Shown one piece after another: positions 9,340-18,117 of a stretch of DNA of 64,000 nt. The stretch is from positions 1 through 64,000 of the forward strand of contig NZ_PDOD01000004.1 in assembly GCF_003226325.1 (NCBI RefSeq). Reading direction: 5' to 3'. Source of the stretch: Salipaludibacillus keqinensis. GTDB lineage: Bacteria; Bacillota; Bacilli; Bacillales; Salisediminibacteriaceae. Each line of letters starts with the position of its first letter. Positions within the stretch are counted from its first letter, which is position 1. Both the position numbers and the translations under genes were made by a program. The notes under the pieces were generated by a model that saw only the letters and a list, made by a program, of their open reading frames with translations, made no database searches and was not told the DNA's origin.

Positions 9340-9801
9340 ATGAATCAGGAATGGACATTCACTTCACATTCTCCAGACGATACAGCTAACCTTGCTGAAA
9401 GGTTAGGAAGACTTGTTAAGCGAGGGAATGTGATTACTCTTGCAGGTGATTTAGGTGCAGGAAAAACAACATTTACAAAAGCGCTAGCCAAATCGGTTGG
9501 TGTGACTAGAAACGTAAACAGTCCCACTTTTACGATTATGAAAGAATACGAAGGTTTTTTACCGTTTTATCATATGGATGCGTACCGGATTGAGGATGAG
9601 ATGGAAGACCTTGGACTTGAAGAGTATTTCGAAGGTAGCGGTGTGACGGTGGTAGAATGGCCGGCGATGATCTTAGACCAGCTCCCTAAAGACCGTCTTG
9701 ACATTACAATTCAATATACGGGAGAGGAAGAAAGAGTGTTTCTCTTTCACGCCTATGGTGATCATTATCTAAGTTTATGTAAGGAGCTATTTGAAGCATG
9801 A
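9340..9801 (+). CDS. tsaE: tRNA t6A modification ATPase TsaE
   Basis: A 153-residue P-loop ATPase that works with TsaB and TsaD in adding threonylcarbamoyl to A37 of ANN-decoding tRNAs. Walker A is GDLGAGKTTFTKALA near residue 36; the conserved NSPTFTIMKEY and HMDAYRIE follow, as does VVEWP. CAGGAG precedes the ATG. The stop overlaps the tsaB start (ATGA), indicating coupling with its partner. Confidence 0.96.
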   Translation: MNQEWTFTSHSPDDTANLAERLGRLVKRGNVITLAGDLGAGKTTFTKALAKSVGVTRNVNSPTFTIMKEYEGFLPFYHMDAYRIEDEMEDLGLEEYFEGSGVTVVEWPAMILDQLPKDRLDITIQYTGEEERVFLFHAYGDHYLSLCKELFEA

Positions 9802-10508
9802 ATATATTAGCAATTGATACGTCTACGTATGTGATGGGGGTTGCTCTTTTGAAAGAGGGAGTACCTGTTGGAGAGATCGTCACCCATGAAAAAAAGAATC
9901 ACTCTGTGAGATTAATGGCGGGTATTCGTTCGTTATTTAATGAAGTAGATTTAGAGCCAAAAGATTTGGATCGCATCGTTGTTTCGGAAGGCCCAGGGTC
10001 TTACACCGGTGTGCGGATAGGCGTGACAACGGCAAAGACAATGGCGTGGGGCTTAGGGATTCCTGTAGTTGGTGTCTCGAGCATGGAACAGCTTGCTCAA
10101 AATGGCCGTCATTTTCCAGGGCTGATCTCCCCATTTTTTGATGCAAGAAGAGGTCAAGTGTTTACAGGTTTATATGAAGACCAGCATGGAACAGTTAGGG
10201 AATTGAAAGAGAACCGGATGGCCATCCATACAAATTGGATTGAGGCCTTAAAGGAATTCAGTCAGCCCATCTTGTTCTTAAGTCCCGATATGGAAAAACA
10301 TGAGCAACTGATTCAGGATGAGTTAGGTGAATTGGCGGTGATCGGTTCACCCATGGAGTGTTTACCTCGACCGACGGAACTTGCTCTGATTGGAATGCAA
10401 AAGCCAGTTCAAGGAGATACTCATACATTTTCTCCGAACTACCTACGTTTAGCTGAAGCAGAAGCGAAATGGCTTGAAGCGAACGGTAAAAGGAAAGAGA
10501 ATGGATAG
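9798..10508 (+). CDS. tsaB: tRNA t6A modification protein TsaB
   Basis: A 236-residue ASKHA-fold protein, the scaffold partner of TsaD in t6A synthesis. It starts MNILAIDTSTYVMGVAL and contains the diagnostic VVSEGPGSYTGVRIGVTTAKTMAWG near residues 61-85. The catalytic metal-binding histidines of TsaD are absent, as expected for TsaB. It starts by a 4-base overlap with tsaE. Confidence 0.95.
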   Translation: MNILAIDTSTYVMGVALLKEGVPVGEIVTHEKKNHSVRLMAGIRSLFNEVDLEPKDLDRIVVSEGPGSYTGVRIGVTTAKTMAWGLGIPVVGVSSMEQLAQNGRHFPGLISPFFDARRGQVFTGLYEDQHGTVRELKENRMAIHTNWIEALKEFSQPILFLSPDMEKHEQLIQDELGELAVIGSPMECLPRPTELALIGMQKPVQGDTHTFSPNYLRLAEAEAKWLEANGKRKENG

Positions 10509-10554
10509 GTCATATGCGAATGACGAGACAGTATCTAATAGGAGAAGGATGTTG

Positions 10555-11010
10555 ATGGAAGAAGCAGTTGTGAAAATACGACTAATGGAAGTGGACGATC
10601 TGGACTCTGTCATAGAGGTTGAACAGGAATGTTTCCCCTCTCCATGGAGTCACTCTGTCTTCTTTAATGAAATAACGAAAAACCAATTTGCTTATTACCT
10701 GGTGGCTGAATTAGAAGGAAAGGTCATTGGGTATTGTGGATTATGGGTCATTGTTGATGAAGCTCATATTACGAATATCGCGATCCTTCCTTCCATGCGT
10801 CGAAAAGGAATTGGTGATTACTTGTTCCGTGGCGCGATAGATATGTCGAGAACGTTGGGGGCTGTAAAGATGAGTCTTGAAGTGAGGGTGTCCAATACGC
10901 CTGCCCAAGCCCTCTATCGAAAGTATGGATTTGAAGATGGTGGCATTCGAAAAAATTATTATACAGACAACCAGGAAGATGCCCTGGTCATGTGGGTGGG
11001 ATTATCATGA
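10555..11010 (+). CDS. rimI: ribosomal protein S18-alanine N-acetyltransferase RimI
   Basis: A GNAT acetyltransferase of 151 residues from the chosen start. It shows the acetyl-CoA loop [18 protein letters not shown] and the RimI-typical [27 protein letters not shown]. The frame is open further up, with an ATG at 10501 overlapping the tsaB stop and a TTG at 10474. I chose the ATG at 10555 because AGGAGAAGG lies 10 bases upstream and the length then matches the family. Its stop overlaps the tsaD ATG by 4 bases. The link between RimI and t6A genes is positional and common in Bacilli. Confidence 0.92.
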   Translation: MEEAVVKIRLMEVDDLDSVIEVEQECFPSPWSHSVFFNEITKNQFAYYLVAELEGKVIGYCGLWVIVDEAHITNIAILPSMRRKGIGDYLFRGAIDMSRTLGAVKMSLEVRVSNTPAQALYRKYGFEDGGIRKNYYTDNQEDALVMWVGLS

Positions 11011-12023
11011 ATCAGCAAAATCTAGCAACAATATTAGCGATTGAAACGAGTTGCGACGAGACGTCAGTCTCTGTCGTCAAGAATGGAAGAGAAGTTCTTA
11101 GTAACATCGTGTCATCTCAAATTGAGAGCCACAAAAGATTTGGTGGAGTCGTGCCAGAAATTGCTTCCCGCCATCATGTAGAACAAATTACATTCATTAT
11201 CGAAGAAGCGATGAACGAAGCGAACGTGACGAAAGAAGAAATTGATGCAATTGCAGTAACGGAAGGACCCGGTCTAGTTGGCGCATTGTTAGTCGGAGTG
11301 AACGCAGCGAAGGCCCTCGCTTTTGCATGGGATAAGCCTGTAATTGGTGTTCACCATATTGCGGGTCATATATATGCTAATCATATTGTAGATGAATTAA
11401 CGTTTCCACTATTAACTCTCGTCGTTTCCGGCGGTCATACAGAACTTATATATATGAAGGAACACGGTTCATTTGAAGTCATCGGAGAAACGCGGGACGA
11501 TGCTGTCGGTGAAGCGTATGATAAAGTAGCGAGAACATTAGGACTTCCATATCCAGGAGGACCAAGAATGGATCTTCTCGCTCAACAAGGAGATCCGGTA
11601 ATCGATTTTCCACGGGCATGGCTTGAAGCAGACTCTTATGACTTTAGCTTTAGCGGATTAAAATCTTCTGTTATTAACACGTTGCATAACGCGAAACAGC
11701 GAGGTGATGAATGGACCAATGAAGAGATTGCAGCTAGTTTTCAAGCTAGTGTCATTGATGTTCTCGTAACGAAAACGATGAAAGCAGCAAAGGACAAAGG
11801 AGTGAACCGGCTTTTATTAGCGGGAGGAGTCGCAGCGAACAAAGGATTGCGGCAAGCACTCACAGAGGCAAGCGAAAAAGAGGGGTTGAAGTTAACAATT
11901 CCCCCGTTGAAGTTATGCACAGACAATGCGGCTATGATTGGCGCAGCGGGAACATTTTTGTATTGGAGCGGGAAGTATGCTGACGATCGTCTGAATGGTC
12001 AAGCAGGATTAATGTTAGATTGA
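11007..12023 (+). CDS. tsaD: tRNA N6-threonylcarbamoyladenosine transferase TsaD
   Basis: A 338-residue TsaD (Gcp), the catalytic subunit that transfers threonylcarbamoyl to tRNA A37. It shows [16 protein letters not shown], the metal-binding HxxxH in [13 protein letters not shown] (around residue 110), VSGGHTEL, and the C-terminal [11 protein letters not shown] plus [10 protein letters not shown] longer start (GTG at 10992) exists, but the ATG at 11007 overlaps the rimI stop and gives the usual N-terminus. Last gene of the operon. A terminator follows, then the DnaA-box cluster. Confidence 0.96.
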   Translation: MNQQNLATILAIETSCDETSVSVVKNGREVLSNIVSSQIESHKRFGGVVPEIASRHHVEQITFIIEEAMNEANVTKEEIDAIAVTEGPGLVGALLVGVNAAKALAFAWDKPVIGVHHIAGHIYANHIVDELTFPLLTLVVSGGHTELIYMKEHGSFEVIGETRDDAVGEAYDKVARTLGLPYPGGPRMDLLAQQGDPVIDFPRAWLEADSYDFSFSGLKSSVINTLHNAKQRGDEWTNEEIAASFQASVIDVLVTKTMKAAKDKGVNRLLLAGGVAANKGLRQALTEASEKEGLKLTIPPLKLCTDNAAMIGAAGTFLYWSGKYADDRLNGQAGLMLD

Positions 12024-12039
12024 ATAATTTATGTATATT

Positions 12040-12075
12040 ACACCGTACCTCTAGTTCAAGGGGACGGTGTTTTAT
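12040..12075 (+). terminator. terminator of the thiL-tsaD operon
   Basis: ACACCGT and ACGGTGT pair around a CCTC/GGGG-containing loop region and are followed by TTTTATTT, 17 bases after the tsaD stop. Confidence 0.8.
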
Positions 12076-12550
12076 TTAAGTAATCGAGTAATCAGTCCAC
12101 GAGACATCGACAATAAAGAATAAAATGTGCGCGTTATAACAAATACGAAAGTATGATCGTGTTAATAACACATTATCCACAACCTGTGGATAATGTGGAA
12201 AACCTCTATAAACATTGTTAAATATATAAATGAATTGTTAACAATTGATTTGTGGATAAGTGAGAGTGTTTGTTAATAAATAAATGAAACACTGGATTAG
12301 CAAGGTTTTACCTGTGGATATACCTGTGGATTGTGTGGATATGTCAGAAAATATGCACGGTTTTGTTAATTGCATACGTTTCCTAAACTTAGTTAGTCAC
12401 ATATTTATGTGAAGAATGTGGATAGTTATTGTTAACTGAAGTGGAAATACTAAGGAATTAGATATATGTATGTAATAACAACTGGTCTATTCGAATAAGC
12501 CTATCTGTTATTGGGTGAGCAAGAAGTTATCCACAAATTAATGTAGGAGG

Positions 12551-12594
12551 TAAAAAGGCTGTCACCAATAGTTTCTCATTTGGTGACAGCCTTT
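12551..12594 (-). terminator. terminator of the ydiF gene (minus strand)
   Basis: A 15-bp near-perfect stem (AAAGGCTGTCACCAA / TTGGTGACAGCCTTT) is followed on the minus strand by TTTA. It lies about 190 bp beyond the ydiF stop, inside the DnaA-box region. On the plus strand it could back up the tsaD terminator. Confidence 0.65.
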
Positions 12595-12632
12595 GTCCTA
12601 CATAAGTGTAATTTGATCTCTTATTTTCTTCC

Positions 12633-12720
12633 GTTCTCTCGCGTTTTTGTCCTGATCCTGGGGGCGTGCTACGCAGATGCTGGGCGGTTAGCTGCTACCT
12701 GTCATGACTCGTCGTGCCCC
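12633..12720 (-). repeat. dispersed palindromic repeat, copy A
   Basis: Read on the minus strand this contains GTCATGAC, AGGTAG, GCGTAGCACGCCCC and GGATCAGGACAAAAACG followed by GAGA. The same series, in the same order, recurs at 17730-17818; a strong hairpin with the same GCGTGCTGCGTA core recurs at 49063-49097. It is noncoding. Confidence 0.6.
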
Positions 12721-12781
12721 TCTCATATTTTGATAAAGCATTTTATTAATTGAAGTTTCAGTAGTGAATTGTGGATAACGT

Positions 12782-14716
12782 TTATTCTTCACCTAACTGT
12801 AATTCTTCCCACTCTTCCATTAGGGCGTCCATTTTTGATTTCGTCTTCTCTAAGCGTTCGTTCAGTTCCAAAGACTTCTCGTGATCCTGAAATATTTCTG
12901 GATCACATAATTGCTCTTCAATCTCTGTAATCACTGATTCTTCCGTTTCTACCTGCTTTTCTAACTCATCAATGCGACGCTGTCTCTGGCGTTGCTTTTT
13001 TTGTTGTTCTTTATTTTGTTGATAATTAGATTTCGTTGTTTTTTCCGTTGAATCAATAGAAGAGCTACCCGTAGCAGCAGCTTTCTCGTCTTCTAATCGC
13101 TTGAACTCTGCTTGTTCCTCTTTCTTAGCCACATAATAATCGTAGTCGCCAAGAAAACTTGTCATTGAAGTCGATGACAATTCCACAACTCTAGTAGCCA
13201 TTCTGTTCACAAAGTAACGGTCATGTGAAACGAACAGAAGTGTACCTGGGTATTCGATGAGCGCGTTTTCTAAAACTTCTTTGCTGTCTAAATCCAAATG
13301 GTTTGTCGGCTCATCCAAGATGAGCAAGTTCGCTTTTTGCATCATGAGTTTTGCTAGCGAAAGGCGAGCTTTTTCTCCTCCGCTTAAATCATAAACAGTC
13401 TTTAACACATCTTCACCACTAAAGAGGAAGTTACCTAAAACGGTCCGAATGTCTTTTTCGTTTGTTTGCGGATATTCATCCCATAGTTCCTGAAGCACAG
13501 TTTTGTTTGATGTAAGCTCTGTTTGCTCTTGATCATAGTAACCGATAGAAACATTGCTACCATATCGAATGTCACCAGCCATCAACTTGATTTTTCCGGC
13601 AATTGCTTTGATTAACGTGGATTTACCAATCCCATTAGGACCAATGAGGGCGACGCTTTCTCCTCGAGTCATCTTGAGATCAATGTTCTCAAACAGTTTC
13701 TTCTCGCTATATCCGACAGATAGGTCGTTGATCATAAGAACGTCGTTTCCGCTTTGACGATTAATATTGAAGCGGAAATTTGCCGATTGATCTTCAGACT
13801 TAGGGCGATCCATAACCGTCATTCGTTCCAGTTGTTTTCTACGGCTTTTCGCTCGATTGCTTGTGGACGCTCTAGCTAAGTTTTTTTGGACGAATTCTTC
13901 CAATTTCTTGATTTCTCCTTGCTGTTTCTCGAATTGTTTCATTTCTTGTTCATATCGACGAGCTTTTTCCTCTAAATATTTCGAGTAGTTGCCTGTGAAT
14001 TTTTCTGTACGGTGAAACGTTAGTTCATAAACATAGTCAACAACGCGATCAAGGAAATACCGGTCATGGGATACAATCAGAATGGCTCCGTCGTAACCTG
14101 ATAAATACTGCTCTAGCCATGTGAGTGTTTGAATATCCAAGTGGTTTGTCGGTTCGTCTAACACTAATAAATCAGGCTTGGATAACAAGAGTTTTCCTAA
14201 AGCCAGTCTTGTTTTTTGTCCACCGCTTAAAGAATGAATGGACGTATTGTAATCGAAATTTGAAAAATTAAGGCCGGATAAAATACTGCGAATATCAGCT
14301 TCATATTGGAAGCCGCCTCTGTCTTTGAAGTCTTGCTGAAGCTGATCATATTCCTGCATCACTTTTTCATAATCAGCACGGTCGGGATCACTCATTTTTT
14401 CTTCTAGTGAACGAAGGTTCTGTTCCATTTTTCTTAAAGCAGCAAATACAGTCAACATTTCTTCCCAAATGGAGCGACCTGATTCAAGGCCGCTGTTCTG
14501 TGCAAGATAGCCGATATTCACATCTTTAGGAATCATTAAATTTCCAGAATCATACGGAAGTTCTCCAGTGATGATTTTAAGAAGGGTTGATTTCCCAGCA
14601 CCGTTTCGCCCAACTAGCGCAATCCGTTCATTGCTTTTAATTTCCAACTTTACATTTGATAGAATTTCATCTGTTCCGAAAGATTTACATATTTGTCCAC
14701 ACTGTAGTAAGATCAT
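12782..14716 (-). CDS. ydiF: ABC-F family ATPase YdiF
   Basis: A 644-residue ABC-F protein: two ABC ATPase domains in one chain and no membrane segments. Domain 1 has Walker A GRNGAGKST, signature SLSGGQKTRLALG and Walker B LLVLDEPTNHLD. Domain 2 has GPNGIGKST, LSGGEKARLSLA and LLILDEPTNHLD. Between them lies the basic helical linker (about residues 245-315) that in this family enters the ribosomal E site. The last ~100 residues form a charged coiled coil (from about residue 570). ABC-F proteins act on stalled or initiating ribosomes rather than in transport. Position between tsaD and moaC matches ydiF of B. subtilis. Only a weak ribosome binding site (GAGGATG) precedes the ATG. Confidence 0.93.
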   Translation of the reverse strand: MILLQCGQICKSFGTDEILSNVKLEIKSNERIALVGRNGAGKSTLLKIITGELPYDSGNLMIPKDVNIGYLAQNSGLESGRSIWEEMLTVFAALRKMEQNLRSLEEKMSDPDRADYEKVMQEYDQLQQDFKDRGGFQYEADIRSILSGLNFSNFDYNTSIHSLSGGQKTRLALGKLLLSKPDLLVLDEPTNHLDIQTLTWLEQYLSGYDGAILIVSHDRYFLDRVVDYVYELTFHRTEKFTGNYSKYLEEKARRYEQEMKQFEKQQGEIKKLEEFVQKNLARASTSNRAKSRRKQLERMTVMDRPKSEDQSANFRFNINRQSGNDVLMINDLSVGYSEKKLFENIDLKMTRGESVALIGPNGIGKSTLIKAIAGKIKLMAGDIRYGSNVSIGYYDQEQTELTSNKTVLQELWDEYPQTNEKDIRTVLGNFLFSGEDVLKTVYDLSGGEKARLSLAKLMMQKANLLILDEPTNHLDLDSKEVLENALIEYPGTLLFVSHDRYFVNRMATRVVELSSTSMTSFLGDYDYYVAKKEEQAEFKRLEDEKAAATGSSSIDSTEKTTKSNYQQNKEQQKKQRQRQRRIDELEKQVETEESVITEIEEQLCDPEIFQDHEKSLELNERLEKTKSKMDALMEEWEELQLGEE

Positions 14717-14934
14717 TTTTGGTCATCCTCACAATTAAATTCCGAGCTTTTTCTCAAGGTAAGTGTACATGAGTTGGATCGACCATGGCAACTTAAAAAG
14801 ACAGCCTGTGAAAAAGTTGATTTAGCGATTGTGAAAATGCATAATGCTGTGGCTGAATATGATTATTAATCACAAGATTGTGCAGATTGTGAAAGAATAG
14901 TGTACAATGATAGGAGAAAAAGAGGGGGATGTAC

Positions 14935-15414
14935 ATGGATTCATTCACACATTTTAATGAACAAGGCCGGGCGAAAATGGTCGATATTTCACAAAAGGAA
15001 GAGACCGTAAGAACGGCAATAGCTAGATCGAGTATTTTTGTGAATAAAGAAATTTATGAAGGCATTCAACAAGGAACGATGAAAAAAGGAGATGTATTAG
15101 CTGTTGCCCAAGTTGCTGGAGTGATGGCAGCAAAAAATACCTCACAATGGATTCCCATGTGTCACCCACTATCATTATCAGGTGTGGATATTCACTTTGA
15201 CTGGAATGTGAAAGAGGATACATATCAATTGAACATCCAAGTAAGCGTCAAAACAAAAGGAAGTACAGGTGTTGAAATGGAAGCGCTCACATCTGCGTCG
15301 GCAACAGCGTTAACCATATATGATATGTGTAAAGCTGTCGACAAAGGCATGGTTTTAGGAGAAACGTACTTATATGAGAAGACTGGTGGAAAAAGCGGAG
15401 ATTATCATAGGTAA
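14935..15414 (+). CDS. moaC: cyclic pyranopterin monophosphate synthase MoaC
   Basis: A 159-residue MoaC, which converts the MoaA product into cyclic pyranopterin monophosphate in molybdenum cofactor synthesis. The signature [16 protein letters not shown] and the catalytic block [29 protein letters not shown] are intact. Of two in-frame ATGs, 14929 abuts the AGAGGGGG site and 14935 has correct spacing, so the second is chosen. No other Moco genes are next to it; the molybdoenzyme at 56497 is a possible client of the pathway. Followed by rex as in B. subtilis. Confidence 0.96.
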   Translation: MDSFTHFNEQGRAKMVDISQKEETVRTAIARSSIFVNKEIYEGIQQGTMKKGDVLAVAQVAGVMAAKNTSQWIPMCHPLSLSGVDIHFDWNVKEDTYQLNIQVSVKTKGSTGVEMEALTSASATALTIYDMCKAVDKGMVLGETYLYEKTGGKSGDYHR

Positions 15415-15496
15415 GAATGAGGGTAGCCCGAGCATAGATAAATAAAATAAACGTTCGTTTAATAACGATAGGAATGAGATTGGAGGCGAAAGATTC

Positions 15497-16135
15497 ATGG
15501 ATATTGATCAAACAAAAATCCCGCAAGCAACAGCGAAACGATTGCCATTATATTACCGCTTTTTAGAAGGATTGCAGGCTTCAGGGAAACACCGGGTTTC
15601 TTCTTCAGAATTAAGTGAAGCAGTGAAAGTAGATTCTGCCACCATCCGAAGAGATTTTTCGTATTTTGGAGCTCTCGGCAAAAAGGGATATGGCTATAAT
15701 GTGAACTACTTACTATCCTTTTTCAGAAAAACCTTGGATCAAGATGAGCTGACGAAAGTGACGCTCGTTGGGGTGGGGAATTTAGGAACCGCTTTTTTAA
15801 ACTATAATTTCAGTAAAAGCAACAACACACGAATTGAAATGGCTTTCGATGTGGACGACAGTAAGGTAGGGAAAGAAATCGGTGATGTACCTATCTATCA
15901 CTTAAATGATTTCAAAGAAATGATTACTGAGAGTAACGTAGAAGTTGTGATCTTAACGGTTCCCTCTCATGTTGCACAATCCATAGCGGACGATCTGGTT
16001 GAAGCGGGAATTAAAGGGATTTTGAATTTCACCCCTGCAAGACTATCCGTGCCAGACGATGTAAGAGTTCATCATATAGATTTATCTGTTGAACTTCAAT
16101 CATTGATCTATTTCTTGAAACATTATCCGTTGTAA
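15497..16135 (+). CDS. rex: redox-sensing transcriptional repressor Rex
   Basis: A 212-residue Rex. The N-terminal winged helix (about residues 10-80) includes [25 protein letters not shown]. The Rossmann domain that senses NADH/NAD+ has [18 protein letters not shown], and the C-terminal helix ends [11 protein letters not shown]. Rex represses fermentation and respiratory genes when NADH is low. GGAGGCGAAAG precedes the ATG. No clear Rex operator is seen in its own upstream region. Confidence 0.96.
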   Translation: MDIDQTKIPQATAKRLPLYYRFLEGLQASGKHRVSSSELSEAVKVDSATIRRDFSYFGALGKKGYGYNVNYLLSFFRKTLDQDELTKVTLVGVGNLGTAFLNYNFSKSNNTRIEMAFDVDDSKVGKEIGDVPIYHLNDFKEMITESNVEVVILTVPSHVAQSIADDLVEAGIKGILNFTPARLSVPDDVRVHHIDLSVELQSLIYFLKHYPL

Positions 16136-16156
16136 ACATTCAATCAGTATATGAGG

Positions 16157-16188
16157 CAGTCTTTTCGTTTATCGAAAAGGCTGTTTTT
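16157..16188 (+). terminator. terminator of rex
   Basis: CAGTCTTTTCG and CGAAAAGGCTG pair around TTTAT and are followed by TTTTTT, about 20 bases after the stop. Confidence 0.9.
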
Positions 16189-16271
16189 TGCGGTCGTTCA
16201 CTCAGGACTCGTGGTATAGTAGATACATAGAAATCTTTCGGAGAACGAAGAAAAGAGTGCAGGTGAGTCCA

Positions 16272-17759
16272 ATGGCAAAAATCCCTCAAAAATGGCTTGT
16301 CGTCATTACCGTGTTGTTAGGGACGTTTACAATTATATTAAATAACAGTATGTTGAATCCCGCCGTCCCTCATCTTATGAATGTATTTGAAGCTGATGCG
16401 GTCGCTACAGGCTGGGTGATTACGATCTTCATGGTAACAATGGGGATGATCATGCCGTTGACCGGTTTTTTAGGTGATAAATTTGGCAAGAAGCAATTAT
16501 ACATAGCTGGATTAACATTATTTATTTTGGGATCCATCTTAGGATCGCTTTCTTGGGATTTGTCGTCATTGATCTTTTTCCGTGGCTTACAAGGTGTTGG
16601 GGGTGGCGTCATGATGCCGCTCTCGTTAGCCCTTATTTTTGAAGCATTCCCGAAAAAAGAACGAGGACTTGCGACAGGTGTGTGGGGAATTGCAGCGATG
16701 ATGGCACCTACGATTGGACCGACTCTAGGCGGTGTCATTATTGAGATGGGATCTTGGGAATGGTTGTTTTTATTTAATATTCCTACCGGTGTCCTTGGCC
16801 TAGTATTTTCAATAATTTATTTAAAACAAACGGAGAAAGTGCCGAACATCCGGTTTGATCGCTGGGGATTTCTTACGGTTACATTAGGTGTAGGATCCAT
16901 GTTATATGCTCTAGGGCGTGTATCGGAGCTGGATCATTTGCGTGACTGGACGAACATAAGTTTACTGCTTCTTGGCCTTGTCTCTTTGTTTCTTTTCGTA
17001 AGGATCGAGAATCAGGTGTCGCAACCATTATTAGACTTATCCATTTTCAAAATTCCAGCTTATACTTACAGTGTGTGGGTGGCGATGATTAGCTCCATTT
17101 CTTTATTTGGCGGGATCTTTCTTCTCCCGTTGTTGATTCAACAAGTCTATGGCTTAGGTGCAATCATGACTGGGCTTACTTTCCTTCCAGCCGCCTTATT
17201 AACGGGAATATTTATGACAATCGGTGGGAAACTTCTTGATCGTCAAGGACCAGCTGCGATTGTCACGACGGGGTTGACGATCGTGGCTGTGGGGACCCTA
17301 TTGCTTGGATTTATCGGGATGGATACAGCCATTTGGGTCATCTTCCTCTTAAATGCCGTTCGGGGGATTGGGATGGGGCTGAGTACCATGCCTGCAACGA
17401 CGGCCGGCATGAATTCCATTCCAGAAAAATTTGTCTCCAGAGGATCGGCCATGAATAACGTGTTGCGCCAGATGAGTTCGGCGTTAGGAATTGTCTTCGT
17501 ATCAATCTATTTTGAAGTTCGTCGGGCTCAAGTAATGGCATCAAACGGTCAGTCCATTGAAGAAGCTAGTTTAACGGCGATAACGGAAGGATTTATGATT
17601 ATTGCCGTGTTAGCCTTTTTGTCGATACCGGCGGGGATTTTACTCGGGAGAGAATATAAAAAGCAAAACGAACGGGAGGCGACGATTGGAGGGGATCAGG
17701 ACGAAAACGAGAGCAATAAAGAGGGCAAGCAAAGGGACATGAGGGGTCATGCTAGGTAG
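16272..17759 (+). CDS. MFS exporter, DHA2 (EmrB/QacA, 14-TM) family
   Basis: A 495-residue drug:H+ antiporter-type protein. It begins NNSMLNPAVPHLMNVFEADAVATGWVIT and shows the MFS motif A loop GDKFGKKQLYIAG and the motif C-like GIAAMMAPTIGPTLGGVIIE. About 14 hydrophobic helices are present. The frame is open to 16188, but the ATG at 16272 follows AGGTGAG and gives the usual N-terminus. The hydrophilic C-terminal tail from about residue 468 is encoded by the dispersed repeat at 17693-17813. In B. subtilis this slot between rex and ydiK holds tatAY-tatCY; here they are absent. Substrate unknown. Confidence 0.85.
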   Translation: MAKIPQKWLVVITVLLGTFTIILNNSMLNPAVPHLMNVFEADAVATGWVITIFMVTMGMIMPLTGFLGDKFGKKQLYIAGLTLFILGSILGSLSWDLSSLIFFRGLQGVGGGVMMPLSLALIFEAFPKKERGLATGVWGIAAMMAPTIGPTLGGVIIEMGSWEWLFLFNIPTGVLGLVFSIIYLKQTEKVPNIRFDRWGFLTVTLGVGSMLYALGRVSELDHLRDWTNISLLLLGLVSLFLFVRIENQVSQPLLDLSIFKIPAYTYSVWVAMISSISLFGGIFLLPLLIQQVYGLGAIMTGLTFLPAALLTGIFMTIGGKLLDRQGPAAIVTTGLTIVAVGTLLLGFIGMDTAIWVIFLLNAVRGIGMGLSTMPATTAGMNSIPEKFVSRGSAMNNVLRQMSSALGIVFVSIYFEVRRAQVMASNGQSIEEASLTAITEGFMIIAVLAFLSIPAGILLGREYKKQNEREATIGGDQDENESNKEGKQRDMRGHAR

Positions 17760-17818
17760 GTGCTACCGGCGTAGCACCTACGCAGCACGACCCGATGGAT
17801 CAGGACGAAAACGTGAGA
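17693..17818 (+). repeat. dispersed palindromic repeat, copy B
   Basis: Two exact 17-bp direct copies of GGATCAGGACGAAAACG (17693-17709 and 17797-17813) bracket a hairpin-rich core containing GTCATGCTAGGTAG and GGTGCTACCGGCGTAGCACC. The core and right arm match the complement of copy A at 12633-12720. The left part overlaps the 3' end of the MFS gene and supplies its last codons. Confidence 0.6.
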
Positions 17819-17860
17819 AATCAAGAGAATACATGAGGCCAAAATGGGCCTATACGAATT

Positions 17861-17899
17861 AAAAGAGCTGTCATCAAAATTTTTGATGACAGCTCTTTT
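17861..17899. terminator. bidirectional terminator between MFS gene and ydiK
   Basis: A perfect palindrome: AAAAGAGCTGTCATCAAAA pairs with its complement and is flanked by A-rich and T-rich ends. It lies between two convergent genes, so it can terminate both. Confidence 0.9.
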
Positions 17900-17901
17900 A
17901 C

Positions 17902-18117
17902 TTACTTAATATCTTTGTTATTTTTCTTGGCTCTAGCTCTAGCTGCGGTGCCTAAGTGACGAAAGGCGATGAAGTAGTCGATCGCTGCAAAAATCATTAG
18001 CACGATCGTGAAGACATCCCAGCCTTCTGACTGTCGGGCAGACTGAATAGCGAAAAACAAAAACAGTGTTCCTAGAAAAAAGTATAAATAACCTGCTACT
18101 CGAGGGGATTTAATCAT
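17902..18117 (-). CDS. ydiK: small membrane protein YdiK (DUF4305 type)
   Basis: A 71-residue protein with two membrane helices (about residues 7-25 and 33-52) and a basic C-terminus. Sequence style (PRVAGYLYFFLGTLFLFFAI) and position beside ydiL and groES match YdiK of Bacillus. Its ATG overlaps the ydiL stop by 4 bases, so the two are co-translated. Function unknown. Confidence 0.8.
   Translation of the reverse strand: MIKSPRVAGYLYFFLGTLFLFFAIQSARQSEGWDVFTIVLMIFAAIDYFIAFRHLGTAARARAKKNNKDIK

Larger units (their letters stand above)
12173..12778. other. DnaA-box cluster in the tsaD-ydiF gap
   Basis: Five perfect 9-mers TTATCCACA or their complement lie at 12173 (+), 12185 (-), 12251 (-), 12527 (+) and 12770 (-). 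One-mismatch copies start at 12194, 12313, 12334 and 12417 (all minus), and a two-mismatch copy at 12325. The first two form an exact inverted pair with a 3-base spacer. No dnaA, dnaN or other origin gene is near, so this is probably not oriC. In B. subtilis the gcp(tsaD)-ydiF intergenic region is, as I recall, one of the chromosomal DnaA-box clusters that titrate DnaA and restrain initiation; the flanking genes here are the same. Confidence 0.85.

Noticed and set aside
12173-12778. DnaA-box cluster as the chromosome origin
   Set aside because: No dnaA, dnaN, rpmH or gidA/B-type neighbours; flanked by tsaD and ydiF, and matching a known non-origin cluster.
14886-14908. ATTGTGAAA...GTGTACAAT before moaC as a Rex operator
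   Set aside because: The left half fits TTGTGAA but the right half is not TTCACAA and the spacing is 4 bases too long. Not enough to call.
15023-15526. Minus-strand ORFs within moaC and rex
   Set aside because: They are opposite-strand shadows of clear conserved genes.
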